Assembly (NCBI GenBank): GCA_020064725.1
Contig: JAGTWJ010000008.1
Span: 2,232,001 to 2,296,000, forward strand
Origin: Drechslerella dactyloides
Taxonomy: Eukaryota > Ascomycota > Orbiliomycetes > Orbiliales > Orbiliaceae
Direction of reading: 5' to 3'
Length of the DNA: 64,000 nt
Both the position numbers and the translations under genes were made by a program. The notes under the pieces were generated by a model that searched no databases, was not told the DNA's origin, and was given only the letters and a program-made list of their open reading frames with translations. Positions within the stretch are counted from its first letter, which is position 1. The number at the start of each line of letters is the position of its first letter. Shown here in pieces: positions 13,125 through 26,001 of the stretch.

Positions 13125-13752
13125 ATGAAGTTCTCATACGCCGCCTTCCTCGGACTTGTTCCAAGCATTTTCGCCGCCTCCATTCCCAACGATAGCCTTA
13201 CCAAGAGAGGCGGTGGAGCATTCCAGTCTTGCACCGGGCCAACTTTTGAAAAACAAGCGAACAATGAAATCGTGATCCACATGAAGTGCAACGATGGCGT
13301 GGGTGGCTCGAAACAACCCATGCTCAACCTCAATAAATGTATCGGAAATCAAGGTGGAAAACTAGTCGTAAGTGCCTGTTTGCTCCCTATTCCGATATAT
13401 ATCAGGATTATATACTAACTTATTTTGGGATTCATGCAGTGGCAAAGAGAGTAAGTTACTTATATGGCTTCGCGACGCTACAATCCGGCGAGCGTATCTG
13501 ATGTATATCTCCGAATAGTGGAAACTTCGGCAGAAGCTGCTGGTTAGACAACGGTGAGAACACCGGGGCCAGGTATAACCGATATCTGTTCCTGTTCTGT
13601 GGAAATGGGAAGGATTTCGACGTTGTGGCATCCATTGACTTGGGTAAGTTTACTTGAATACTCAAGCTTTGTGGACAGTTCTTACTAACGTTATAACTGT
13701 TACAGACCAACGTCTTGTCAACCGTGGCGGGATTTTGACTTGTGACGTATAA
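13125..13752 (+). CDS. Secreted cyanovirin-N homologue (CVNH) lectin
   Basis: Four exons are supported: 13125-13367, 13440-13450, 13519-13643 and 13706-13752. The introns are 72, 68 and 62 bp, and the product is 141 residues. Residues 1-17 look like a signal peptide (MKFSYAAFLGLVPSIFA). A Lys-Arg at 26-27 could be a Kex2 site. The mature part of about 114 residues is a single CVNH domain built of two sequence repeats. The marks are an early Cys after Phe-Gln-Ser, the LNLNKCIGNQGGKLVW stretch, and the matching second-half stretch SIDLDQRLVNRGG. CVNH proteins bind high-mannose glycans. Secretion suggests a role in cell-wall or competitor recognition, which is inferred. The second exon is only 11 nt (Trp-Gln-Arg plus two bases of Asp); leaving it out breaks the conserved W-x-R-D-G-N-F stretch. 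Confidence 0.9.
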
Positions 13753-14691
13753 CGCTGAGGTTGGCGGCGCCAGTGCACTATTTTCGATGTGCCCGGTTGA
13801 CACAATGAAGTTCATGCTGGCATGTTAGATTCTTTAATTTGGGGCTAGCTTCGACGCCAGATTTGGAGGAGAATTGTTTTGACGCGAGGAACGACCAATA
13901 GAGTATTATGTATATATATATGGTATTGATATTATAATCGTCTCGATAGAGACCTATACGTTCACACTTATTTCACGGATTTAACGGTCTTACAGTCAAG
14001 ATTTACAGATATAGACTCGGATGTGCGGATCTAATCACTTTGTTAATCGATGAATGCATGCGAATTCAGCTTCTACAGCTATGTACCACGAGCAAATGAG
14101 ATCTCGAGAGTGTCTTGAATTTTTACACTTGGTAATCTTCGCATTGTCCCCCTCAACAACGACTCTATTTATACAACGATGAAATGAAAGAGAGAGAAAA
14201 GGTGGTTATCGCGCACCGCAAAGCAGAAAAAAATCCATTTCATCCCTCCTGAACGCCGCATGCAGATGATGTAAAGTATACACACGCGCAGTAAAAAGAA
14301 AAAAATATAGAGACGGGAAAGAGCATATCATAGGCCATACCGTGACTGACCCATATCAGACAAGATGAAAGAGGAAGAAATAAAAAAGTAGTAGTTTATA
14401 CAGGCTGTAACAAACGCCGTAAAGAATAGACAGAGTGAAAAATACAGCGTATGGACGACGGCTGATAGGATGTAGGCTATGCAAAGGTTGTGGGGGATCG
14501 ATACCTTGCAGCCCATCATGGAAGGTGTTCATTCGTAGTCGAAGAAAGAGGTAGAACAGTCGTGAGGTTATAGGACAGAAAATCTTGAAAAGAGCCGTGA
14601 GTCCGGTTGGGAAAGGTCGTCGGGAAAAATCGTATCAATAAGTGCCGTTAGGGCTAGAGCGAATACCGACAGGAGGCGCGTGATTCGCATA
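13753..14691. other. Convergent intergenic region CVNH/MEX67
   Basis: This stretch lies between two convergent 3' ends. It is AT-rich with short purine runs (for example around 14230-14310) and has no coding signal. Confidence 0.55.
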
Positions 14692-16814
14692 CTAAGCGAC
14701 CGCCGCCGTAGTCAGCGCATCTGCCGGGAGAGTTCCGCTATTGCGAACCTACACGAGACAGTCAGCATTCATATCCATTGCGGTCATATTGATATCGTGG
14801 TGGAACATACCTCATTGAAGGCTTGCATGGCCTTTGCTAGATCCCAGCCGGTCTGATCGAGACACATTTGCGCATAGGTCTCCGTGAGTCCAGTCTGGCC
14901 CATCAACTGGGCAATCATCTGCTGCTTCAAATCAACTCCTCCGGGAACCTGTGGAACCTGTGGAACCTGCGGAACTTGTGGGACTGCAGCGACTGGCGGC
15001 TTCTGCGTCTCCGGAGACCACGCCGAACTCCCACCGTAGGCTCTGACGATCAAGATATCTCTCCTAATGAGGTATCCATCGGCCCCGTTGGGAAGGACGA
15101 AGAAGGTGCGGGAGAAGCTTCGCTTGGATGCAATACCCTCGCGGGCGACGTTTTCTGGCTCCTGGAACTCTCCGTGAACAGTCATCATCATGCCGATCAT
15201 ATCACCAAATACGACGTTTCGACTGTCGTAGGCCCATTTGGATGGGTCAGTGACATCGTGAAGAGTCCGAGGAAGCGTTTCCCAGGTCTTGAGAATGTTC
15301 GCCGGGCCCTTAGCGCAACGATCCTTGATTGCCGTAGGATTGCGAAGTCGAACCATGTTGCGGGACTTTGGAATGTACGAGTCCCACCGTTGAATGTTGT
15401 CACCGGAGAGGCGCGGGGCGGAGACATTGACAGAGATCGAGAAGAGGGAAGTGTCGTTGTAGAAGGTCTGGATGCATGCCTTACGATCTGAGTCGTACAT
15501 GGGGAAGAATCTATTCGCGTGTTAGAGCTGCGTAGAACACCAGTAATCGAGGGTATACTCACGTGGAAAGGAACTTGTTGGTGTGCTCTTGGTCGTCAAC
15601 GATGCCCGTCGGCTGCACATTAAGCGGCATGGGGGGGAACGGCCCTGGGCCAGCATGTTTGTCACCCTTGGCAGCCGGAGGCGGATCAGGATAGACAACG
15701 TTGTCAAGCATGACGAGCGTCTTCCACCACTTCCTGCAGTCCTCGCGGTAGTTGGGGAGCTGGGTGATGGGGTTGCCGGTGAGGATGAGCTGCTCCAGCT
15801 TGCGGAACTTGAAGCGCCAAGCTTCGAGCTGCTTGAAGGAGGTGATGTTGTTGTTCTCGAGGCTCAGGTTCTTGAGCTCAGGGAAGGTGGTGGCCAGGGA
15901 GACGACCATCGTGATATCGGGAAGGGTGTTGTTCGAGAGATTGACGCTAACGACTTGCTCGCGCTTCTCGGCTCTGTTTTGAAACTGCTCATCGGCAACC
16001 TTCATGAGGGCTGGGAACATTTTCGATCGCGTCGACTCCTGGTTGAAGAAGCCGCTGCCTTGGAGCTGAGGGTGAGTGGCAAGGGTAGAGAGGTCGAGCA
16101 TCTTGATGTCCGCGATGTAACGGGATGCAAGGACGCTCTTCAAGAGAACGGTGAGTTGCTGGGCTTCCTCGGAACGGTCCATCGTCGGTTTGAGCGCAGC
16201 CTGGATACTAGCAGGCAGCTCGCTGACGGACTGGATCCGAAGGTTTCCGCCGGCGAAGGCGATGTTGTCGTATTCGAGGACGAGAGGGACTTTGATGAGC
16301 GGGATTTGAAAGAGAATATTCTCGCCGACAGTTCGTGGCTATCGAAGTGTTAGTGATGGTGATGATGATGGTGGGGGAAGGAGCGATGTTTCCATAAAGG
16401 CAACACACTTACCTTTCGCAACTTCTCCTTCAACTTCTTTTCGAGAAAGATGATGGTTTCTATGTCGTTGACCTTGGGGATCGATTTCCAACCATACACT
16501 TTCATTTCAATAAAACCTCCAGCTGGTTGCTTCAATCCCTTGACGGTCCCGACGGGGGCACGTGCGGGGTTTCTGATAGGTCGCAGCCCCTTCGACGGAC
16601 CGGAGTCTGGCTTATGACCAGGAGCGTTCGCGGGCCGGGCGGGTCGGACCCGGGCCCCGCTGATCGGGCGGGCACGCGGGGCAGTTGGAACTTGTCCACC
16701 CATGTCCAGATCGCCTTCCCGATCAATCCTCGCCGACTGACGCCTCTTCTGGATTGCTCCTGCGCCAGCGGTTCGGCGGCCCAGATTGGCTGGAAGCGAG
16801 CTTCTCCCAGTCAT
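14692..16814 (-). CDS. MEX67: mRNA export receptor Mex67 (NXF1/TAP family)
   Basis: Four exons are supported: 16814-16413, 16338-15563, 15510-14811 and 14748-14692. The introns are 74, 52 and 62 bp, and the product is 644 residues. The N-terminus is basic and Arg/Gly/Pro-rich. An RNA-binding region lies at about 105-185, leucine-rich repeats at about 255-345 (SVNLSNN, LKNLSLENN, LEQLILTGN), and an NTF2-like domain from about 388 that begins KFLSTFFPMYD. A TAP-C/UBA-like domain at about 595-640 (TGLTETYAQMCLDQTGWDL) would bind FG nucleoporins. With Mtr2, Mex67 carries mRNPs through nuclear pores. The start at 16814 was chosen because it is the first ATG in frame and gives the usual N-terminus; the frame stays open further upstream without an ATG. 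The linker before TAP-C holds five tandem Val-Pro-Gln units (about 14945-14985). Confidence 0.95.
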
Positions 16815-19440
16815 CGTGCCTGCTCGAGGGCCGTTGAGGAGTTGGTTGAGGATGTTTTGCTTGGAAGTGGAGTCCGTTTTGACGGTGGTGATGAAGACCA
16901 AGAAGCTTGCTTGGTCTCCGGTTTCTTCTTGAATGCTTCTTTGCGGAGAGAAAGAAAAATGTTAGGACAAGCTCCGACGAACGATATGAGACGAATTGAA
17001 TCCGCTTGTACCGTTGGATAGAAACTTCTCACGCTGTGAGAGGTCGGCGCTTCTTCTTTGCGCTGCAATTCAATTGAAGCAATGGGGAAAAGACAGTAGG
17101 CGTAATTCTTTCACCCCGAGAATAGAAAGAATTCAATCCGCCTTCCTTCGAGAATACAGCCAATCTCGCCGAATCGAATCGCTGAGGGGTTCTTTTTTGA
17201 TTCGTCAAGACCGGGTTCTTTGAGTGTTTGGCTTGTTCTTTTTGTCCGGGGGTTTTTGTTTGGCTCTGCGAAGCTGGAACTCTCCTTCGTCTAGCTAGAC
17301 TGGAGAGAGAAACAGGAGACGTGACAGAAGACGACTGCTTTGTCAAATCTCCGTACACTTTGTAGCCTCCGAAAAGAAATCTGTTAGCCCTAAATCGTTA
17401 CATAGTCCTGAAAGATACAGAAAGACTGCGAAAAGATTCCCTCCGAAGCATCCAGCAATCGATCAGCGAAGGGGGTGAAAAAACAAGAGCGCGCGAAACA
17501 AAATCCAGCATCGTAGAGTATTTCATCCATTCGCTTTCGGAGGACGACGGCCTTTCCTCCCGGTCGTTCGTTGGAACCCAGCAACACCAAGCCGCGCCAG
17601 ATATCATATTCCCGTCCCGGTAAATCATCGTGATGCGAAGCGCCCCGAGAACATGAAATCTGATGATGATGCCGCTTCGAACCCGACAGACAGACGGACA
17701 GATTCAGCCACGACACGAGGTATGATTGATCGCATCAGATTCCATGCTGGCGTGAGAGTATCGAGAATGATCCCGGGAGATGGAGTAAAGACGTTCCGTT
17801 GTCCGAGTGTTCATCGTTCCCGCGATCGTGACAGTCGGCAGAAGGACGGATTCGGAAGGTGGCCTGGCGACGACGACATGCTGGAACGGGCCGGCCGCTG
17901 GAAAACAAAATAGAATCCTCTTCCTTGCCGGGCGCAGAGACCTCCGGGTGTAGTAAATCGGTATCTAAGTGGGTGTTTGTAAAAGGGTATATCTCACCTG
18001 ACGACGATAGGTTTTGGTTATTGACGCTCCGAGGAGTGGAGAGAGGGACAGCAGGGTGTCCGCGTGCGTAGGTTTAGGAGAAAAAGGTACGAGAGAGTGT
18101 CGCTCGCGATCGTGAGGAGTGCCGAACGCGCGCCGGGGGTGCCCGAGCAGTCAGAAAACGTGGAGAAAGAGGAGTTCTGACGGTAGCGGCGGGCTATGTT
18201 TGGCGGCAGACGATGGTACCGACGGTGGAGGAGCAAGGGACGAGAGCGTTGGGCGGAAGAGTGGAAAATGAAGAGGGGACGGTGGTGATGAGATGAGGAG
18301 TTGCAGGATCTCGAATTTGTGCGTCACAGCCAAGCGGCCCGCCACAACCTGCCACAAAAACAACAATCAATTGGCTCACGCCACATGACCGATTCGTCGC
18401 TTATTCAGCAGTCACGACAAAGAGGCGATGCATCCGCCTCGACTGCATTCACGCGCCATTTCCACACTATTCATTCAGGACGCGTCCCGAATTATTCTTT
18501 GGCCAATTCATTCATTGCATTCATTGAATGCACGGCAGCTTGTTTTACGGTGATCTATAGATCTATTTGAATCTCCATTCAGAATATCACTGTCGATGTT
18601 GAGAATCGCGTCTAGATGCGCAACACTGTGGACGGCTCCTTATTCTACAGCACTGATCCTACGATATGTATATATTGAGATGACGGCCCCGTGCGACTTC
18701 ATCCACAGCAAGCAGGAATTGTATTTTTAAAACTAACCCTTCCTACAATTCCGGTTGAAACACAGCATAACATTAACAGTAAACCGAAGAAAGACCGAAG
18801 AACTGTAAAGACAAGCACTGCGGACGAAATTTAAACATGAAAAACAAAAGCACAAATTCGACTGACAGTTCAAAATCATCCACCTTATTAACTCCGGCGT
18901 GAGTGCGACGTACGTAGAGGATCTATCTAGAAAAAACGTAGACAGACGGACGAAAGAAAAGCGTGATGGTGATGATGACGCGGTGACGAGTTAGGAGGTA
19001 TAAGTGGTAGATAGGGGAGGAGGAGGAGGAGCAGGATGGATAACAGTTAACCCAGATTAAAAAAGTGATGACAAACATCGTAGGGGAAGCAAAGTGTCAA
19101 AAAGCTTATCGAGATGACACACACCCACTTGCAAGTCTTTCAGTTCGGATCATCAGAGCCATAACATCGCCGTCCCTCCTTTAAACGATATGATGCCTCG
19201 GGAAGGGACAAAGACAAGAGCGCAGTCCAAATGGATAGCAACGACCGATAGCACCCGGGATATTCGACCAAAATCTATAACAGTGGCTGCCACGCAATTT
19301 TCCTTCGCCTGTCTGCCAAATGTGACTTCTATGTAGAATGAAGAAAAAGCGCGTGCGTTAAATAAACGAATTCGAAAGGACGGCGATCGGTCGGGGTCGG
19401 AGTTCGCATGGGGGCGTCAGAGGAGGATGGACGGTCTCGA
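16815..19440. other. Intergenic: MEX67 leader side and mas5 3' side
   Basis: About 2.6 kb lies between two minus-strand genes. The part next to MEX67 (16.8-18.4 kb) is probably its promoter and leader. Open frames here on both strands lack domains, splice logic or family resemblance. The part from 18.5 to 19.4 kb is AT-richer and fits the 3' region of the J-protein gene. Nothing else is recognised. Confidence 0.5.
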
Positions 19441-21121
19441 TTACTGCGAAGCGCATTGGACTCGCTCGTGTCCCGGGTGTTCATCGTCCTCCTCCTCCAT
19501 CGACCCGCCGCTCGCCATCCGGGCCTGCGTTTGCGCGTCCATTTCTTCAACTTGGACATCTTCAACCATGGCATCCGCCGGGATCTCGGGCATCATGCGG
19601 GGCGGGAGGACGTCGGCCAGCTTCTCGAGGAGCTCGGGCGGGGCAAAGTGCTTCTCCGGGAACTTGATCTCGAACTGGATGAACAAGTCGCCGTGGTCGT
19701 GGTGTCGGTAGGACGGCATGCCCTGTCCGGGCACAACCTTCAACTCACCTGCAGAAAGAAGATCTGTCAGCTCTATCGATAGCAGAATAACTCGGGGGGA
19801 CACATGCACATACCGGGACTGATGACTTCACCCGGCGCGATGGCGACCTGCAGCCAACGCTCGTCAAGATGTTCGATGGCGATGCTCCCGCCGGCAAGCG
19901 CAGTGAGAAGGTCGATCTCGGCCTTGTAGAAGAGGTTGTCGTCCTTCCGCTGGAACCGCGCGTGCGGCTTCTGTTCGATGACAAAGATGACGTCCCCAGG
20001 GATGATATCCGGTCCAGCATCGCCCTCGCCGTTGAACGTGATACGCTGACCATCCTTCATGCCCTTGTCGACGGGGACGTGGATGACCTTGCGTTCGAAG
20101 ACCGTTTTCTTGCCCTGGCAGGCCTTGCACCTGTCCTTCTCCTTGATGATTTCCTTCTCGCCGTTGCAGTCCGGGCAGACGGTCTGGAATCGCTGGATCA
20201 TGGGACCCATTTGTCGCATCATTGTTTTCATACCCATGCCGTTGCAGCCCTTGCACTTGGTGACGCTGCCCTCCTTGCCACCAATTCCGTTGCACTTCGA
20301 GCAGATGACTGTTTTCTGGAGGGCGAGTTTGGAGGTTTTGCCCTTGTATAGGTCCTCGAGCGAAACTTTGTGGACATGAACAATATCGCGACTCTGTGTA
20401 TTCCCATCGTGTGAGCATCTCGCCGTTTCTCCCGATAGTGGTCATTGGACTCATATGAGAAACGGTGGCTTGACTAACCCTCTTGGGACCCTGCTGCTGC
20501 ATTCCGCCGCCGCCAAACATGCCGCCCATGCCGCCCATGCCGCCGAAGAACTGCGAGAACAGGTCCTCCGCGCTCATACCCATGTCGGCGCCGCCTCCGG
20601 AAAGTCCCTCTTCACCATACTGGTCGTAGATTTGACGCTTCCCGGAGTCGGATAGAACCTCGTAGGCGTGCGAGAGCTCTGCAAATGATTCACCACGTTA
20701 GCACTACCTCCCCACCATACGGAGAAAACAGCCCCGCCTGAACGAATGAACGAGGGACGCAATCCGACGCACCTTTGAATTTTTCAGCAGCCTCATGATC
20801 GCCAGGGTTCTTGTCTGGGTGGAATTTTAAGGCATTCATTCTAAACGCACGACCGCAACGTCAGCAAAAGAGTTCCCCGAGAAAACGCGTATCTATCGAG
20901 CCGGTGGCGGGCACCCGAACCGCCGAGATCGAGGGGTGGAGAAGAAACACACCTGTAGGCCTTCTTCAGCTCAGCCTCCGTAGCTTCGGGCCTCACCTGC
21001 ACGAAACCAACGTCAGCATGTGATCGATCAAGCTGTCATGTATCGCATCGCATCGCGAAGCGGTAGCTTGTCATGGTATACGCACCCCCAAAGCATCGTA
21101 GTACTTGGTATCCTTGACCAT
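19441..21121 (-). CDS. mas5: Class A J-domain co-chaperone (Ydj1/Mas5)
   Basis: Six exons are supported: 21121-21086, 20996-20953, 20840-20773, 20678-20479, 20393-19814 and 19748-19441. The introns are 65-112 bp, and the product is 411 residues, close to the 409 of yeast Ydj1. The J-domain at 4-70 contains the HPD motif in KFHPDKNPG. A Gly/Phe/Met-rich region follows. Four CxxCxGxG-type zinc motifs run from residue 147 to about 212. The C-terminal substrate-binding barrel follows. The protein ends in CASQ (408-411), a CaaX farnesylation signal as in Ydj1, so part of it should be membrane-associated. It stimulates Hsp70 ATPase in cytosolic folding and organelle import. Every exon join keeps phase and restores conserved sequence. 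Confidence 0.97.
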
Positions 21122-24100
21122 CTTGCCGAATCTGCCGAGGAGGAAATCGAGAACGGAGCGATAACAGCGGGGTGGTGAAAAGCGGTAGTGTTACGTCGGT
21201 ACTTTTGAGTCGTATCGATCGAGATGTGAGAGGTGTAGCGTCCAGATGCAGAGGAGATGCTGATGCTGCTGCTCTGATTTGTTGGACTGGGTGAGGTAGT
21301 TTGATTTTTTTTTTTTCTGCCTTCCTTCGTTACCCGCTGTCGGTTGTGGGTAATCAAGAGAGCTGGATCTTCGCCGCCCCACCAGAGCAAACGCCGACCT
21401 TCGGGATGAGGGGGATTTCGAGTGTCGTCGAGACGGAGGACCGATGGATGGAGAACTGAAGCCGAGCGAATCTGCTGGAGATGTGGTCGGAGGTTCCGTT
21501 AGACAGGGAAAGAAAGCTCTGGCGACAAAGCAGACAGAAACCAGCTTAAAGCAGCAGTTGAATTTGTAACAACAAAGCCGGCTGAATAATGCACAAGACG
21601 ATGACCGAGCGAGCAAGCGATGCAACAGGCAGGCGGTATGCAAAACTTGAGCAGAGGCACAGACAGACAAGAGGATGAACTTGAGATGAGGGGCGAGGAG
21701 CAAATCGAAGGCGGTGGAAATATATTAATACTGCACTGCGGATGCGTCTGCGGCCACTTGGCTGCCAGGTCCTCAAACCTTTTTACTTGCTCAAGCTCTC
21801 TGGCAGGACTGTGGAGGCCACTTGCTTCACGCTTGTTATTTTTACCACTCTCCTGCGCCAAACAAAGAACAGAAAAAAAGTAAAAGTAAAACATGCACAG
21901 GTCTCCTCCAGACTATCTCGAAGCTTCCTCAGCCTTGGCCATCTGGTAAAATTGATAAAAAAATTACCTTGCTTCAGAGTTGCATCGGACAGCGCAATAC
22001 AGCTGCTATCGATAGTCAAAGAATGAAGCAAATTGCAAACGCTACGAGTGCGCCTTTCAGGATCCGGTCCAGCAGGCAGACTCGACGATGCAATGTGCGT
22101 ACGCAGATGAACATCCAGTGTAGATGAATATGCAGGGTACGTACCTCAGATCTAGATCTAGCTGTTAATCTTGCGCGGCGGCCGGCCAAACGCAATCCGC
22201 TCAATCCCAGCCTGGCTGATATATACCGACTCGTGTATGCGTCCGCTGCCACCCAGCTATAGCTATACGATGGAAATCCGAATCTCGACAATCGAAAAAT
22301 TTAAATTTAAATCCAGAAAAACTTGATATAAGCAATAAAACAAGATATCTACCTCCCGCCACTTCCCTTTATAATTCAATAAGATTAACAAAAAAAAATC
22401 TCTTCCCGTGCCGCCGAACTACAGTAGTGACCGAAAAGCCCAACGTTTGCCCCGCGAAGCCTCCGCAACGGGAAACCAAAGAAAGAAAGCAAAGGATCCA
22501 TGAGTTTCCATCGCTTTCCACGGCCGTGTCAGAGCCAGCCCGACCCCTGACCGCTCCCCATCGAATCCAGCAGGCCCGCTCGCAAAAGCAAGCATCCAAA
22601 ACCGCCCTCATTGCGAGCCTCGCAATGCAGTCCTAACCACGGACGTAATCATCCATCGGTCCAGCTCCTCTAGTCGCTACACTAACGGTCCCTCACTCAT
22701 TCACGTAGTCAGTGCATTCACAAGCTAGAGGCTCGGGCATGAGCTGTAACTGTTTCCATGCCCTTTTGGCGCGTCGCCCAACGTCTCATATGCATGCATG
22801 CATGGAGTCATCCCTTTGACCCGCCTTCGAAGGCACGACCGCCACGGCCGGCTGGCCGCCCGACCTGGCCTTGCACCCAGCGCCAGAACTCCAAGCCCAG
22901 TCGGCCATCCATCCAACCAATTGCACCAGCCCGCGGTTAAAATGCGGGAAGATCGGATACACCTGCTCCACCCTTGTCCAATCAGCCGTTTGCCCAATCC
23001 AACTTGCCGAATCCGAGTGCCACACCCACCGTCTCGTCCGTCGCACAAATCGAAAGAGCTTGCAGCAACATCGTCCGTTCGAGTAGGTAGTAAATCTGTA
23101 ATGGATGTTAGATAATCCGTAAGCTTAAATATCATATCACGCGAACAATGAGATTGTCGGCCGGTAGACATACACTACTTCCATACGGGCATACCGCCCG
23201 GAACCGACACCCGGTGCATCGATAATATAATCCGACCGCACTCCGCAACCACGCGGCGTATTGCTGACCCGCGAGCAGACTACCAGGAGCTCGCATCCTC
23301 AAGGATCCGAACTAGCAATATATCACCGCAGCAGCTATCGCCGCGGAGAAACATGCACAGCGGACCCTGGCACATCTAGAAGCCCCGAGAACACATGCCA
23401 TCCCACATACCTGTCCTCCCAAATGGGTTCCGGCAGCGATCGCTAGCGCCCGCGAGACCAAAGCGACCGCCAAGTCCATCCGAGCTCGTGATGTTGTATT
23501 TTGCCAGCCAACGTGTTGTTCACCACCGCTTCCAAGCCGGCGACAGTGGATATGTAGTTTGTAGTATCACATCCATTGCGTGACCGTCACAATTTATTTG
23601 GTTTACAGAGTCCTCGAAAGTTATAATGCATTCCCTATAAAACATGGCCTTGTAAAACAACCCCCCCGTTCCTAATAATAAGCTGGCCTCAGGGCAGACA
23701 TAATGAGCGTGCATCTGTGAATACAAAGCCGGAAACGACAATTGTCACCACCAGAGCGTGAATATAGCTCCAGCTGGACCAGAAACACCGACTCCGTGCA
23801 GTATCATGGCTCTAGAAGCTATGCCAATCCACTCTCGCAGAGTCCAGTAGCATTCCCTTGAGGTTTCCAGCAGCAATAAAAGACAAATGTAGCCCCAGCA
23901 ATCATCGAGCATCCAGAGTAGCAAGAGCGGGCGCAGCTATTGTTGCGGCAGCCCTATCGCCGAGCGTAGACTGTGATCGCTGCGAAAAGCATCAGCATGT
24001 ATTTCCACTTTGGGAGCTGTAGGGCTACTGTTAGGGCTCACCGACGCCGCCGCTGTTTAAAAGCTCCCCCGACCGTGATTTTTGTGACGCGTCCCCCCAC

Positions 24101-24319
24101 ACCTCCGTTCGATTTCACTCCAAATCCGTTCATCGCATCACCATCGTGGCAAGGCGTCACCCTTTCGTTCCATCCGATTGAGCTCATCTAGAGAAGCATC
24201 TGTAAGTTCTTGAGAAGATCAGGTCCCTCTCATCCCATTGGAGCTGGCCCCTCCATAGGGTAAGTTGGACCCCCCTTGCTGACAAGAATCCTCCCCGAAT
24301 CTCCCTTAGCACAATCAAA
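21122..24319. other. Divergent intergenic region mas5/F-box
   Basis: About 3.2 kb lies between divergent starts with no supportable gene. It contains a poly-T run near 21303, a GAAGCTTC heat-shock-like palindrome near 21922 (two half-sites only), the palindrome agatctagatct at 22147-22158, and a TGCATGCATGCATG run at 22791-22804. Frames across 22.7-23.2 kb have no domain signature. Confidence 0.5.
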
Positions 24320-26001
24320 ATGTCTTCAGTCATCACCCCTCGTGCTGTGATCCGATACAGCTACCCCCACAACAGCCTCCTTGCACCCGGTTACCACCAC
24401 CTTTTCGTGCTGGAGTTCTGCCGTGGCGATGGTAGTATCTTCTCGATGAATATCCAGACGAAGACGGAGGCCGATATCACAAACTACGAGTGGATCCCAC
24501 TATGCACCGTTGAAAATCAGCCTCTCCCAAAGAATGATGACGCACCAGACAACAAGGTTGCACCTACCGGTAAGTCAATACCCTGCATGCATGTATCGAT
24601 CAGAAATGTCGTTGACCTCTCGTGCCCCCATAGCCGTCGTTGTCGCCGCGAATCCCGGGAGGTCCCCCCTCTCCTGCGTTCCTCCCGAGATTCTCCTGAA
24701 GATCGAGACGCACCTACCCAGCCCACAGGATACCTTGGCCCTTGCGGCCACCTGTCGGTCGTTTAGAGACGCGTTGTACAACAATGACTACGGCTGGTGG
24801 CTGAAGCTGAGAGCGGCCCCGCACACGACTGCTGAGAACAAGACCGAGTTCCAGCCCAGGATCGGATGGTCCGGCATAGCCATCAACATTCTCCAGATGA
24901 GAGGCGAATGGTCGAACTCGTGCACCGTGTGCCTGTCGTCGTACGGGGTCTGTTACCTCAACAACGCCGGAATCTTCTTCGCATTCATCTGCAACAACTG
25001 CATCCACAAACTGTACATGCGTAAGTCGACTTCATAAACCCAGACTGCCATTCAATTTGCCCGTACATTCGTTAGCATGCACGATCATATGTGGATTAGA
25101 AGTGAGCGTAGTATACTAACGTATGTGTCGTCCAGCACTTCGCCAAGCCCAAGACCTCTTCCCAGAGGTGCCGCTCGCTCCCACCTTGGTCACTCACAAG
25201 GTTGAGCGCCGCAGCACGACTGGGTACACCTATGCTCCGATGGTTCGCAGGTCGTGTCTGTTCAAAATCACCAGGACAGACATAGGAAACCCGGCTCAGT
25301 ACAACGCGCGCCGCCTCGTCAAACAGGCCCACGACTATGCCTTCCTGACCCAGTGTCGCAGGTACATTGACATGGCCCTGCAATCGCTGTGGGAAATCTA
25401 CACCAACGATTACCAGAGCTACCATTGCATCATCACGCCGAAAGAAATCTATGATTTCTTCAACGCTGAGATCGAAAAACATGGCCTGGCCCGCCCGCGA
25501 TCCGACTGGGTTGAGTCCGGCATCTCCGCCGAATGTGAGTCAGTGCGCCGTAAGCTCTGCAACCGCCGCGTCCCGATCGAGAGGCAGGAGGTGCGTGACA
25601 TCTGCCGCGACCTCCATGACGCTGCCGATAATGCTCTGGTCCGCGTGTTTGGTTACAGATCTCCCTTTAACAATGACCCTGTCACCGGTACGTCGCTGTA
25701 CATGAACGCTCGCAAGACGTTGATGGACAAGTGGATCAAGAGGTCGTTCAAAAAAAAGTACGCAGCTAGGTTCAAGGAGAAGAAGGTTCCGATGAAGAAG
25801 GCTCTCACGAGCTGCGTCCTCTGTCACGGTGTAGACACGAAGCCGGAGAAGGCCCAGATGATCGTTCCTGGGGAAATGGCCGTGCACGTGTTCAAGCGTC
25901 ATTACGACGAGTTCAACAGCGGCAACGCCTGGCGCTGGCCCTCTTGGGGCTGCGTCCCCGTCGTCCCTGCCGAGGAAGGAGTCAGCACGAGCACGGCCTG
26001 A
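24320..26001 (+). CDS. F-box protein of unknown target
   Basis: Three exons are supported: 24320-24569, 24634-25020 and 25136-26001. The introns are 64 and 115 bp; the second has a consensus tactaac branch site. The product is 500 residues. An F-box-like helix set lies at about 97-140, with Leu-Ser-Cys-Val-Pro-Pro-Glu-Ile-Leu leading into a CRSFRDALY end, which would bind Skp1 in an SCF ubiquitin ligase. A cysteine cluster follows (CTVCLSSYGVC, then CNNC), spaced like a zinc site. A CVLC pair lies near the C-terminus. No WD40 or leucine-rich repeats are visible, so the substrate cannot be guessed. The ATG at 24320 has a good context (aatcaaaatg). A degraded sequence resembling the 3' end of this gene appears about 640 bp downstream. 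Confidence 0.78.

Noticed and set aside
15583..16353. Plus-strand open frame of 256 codons
   Set aside because: It is antisense to the MEX67 leucine-rich repeat exon, whose family match and splice joins are clear. No domain is visible in it.
21910..21935. Heat-shock element upstream of mas5
   Set aside because: Only two half-sites (GAAGCTTC) about 800 bp from the start are present. A functional element normally needs three or more.
22725..23171. Minus-strand open frame of 148 codons between mas5 and the F-box gene
   Set aside because: It overlaps other equally long frames on both strands and has no domain or conserved splice structure.
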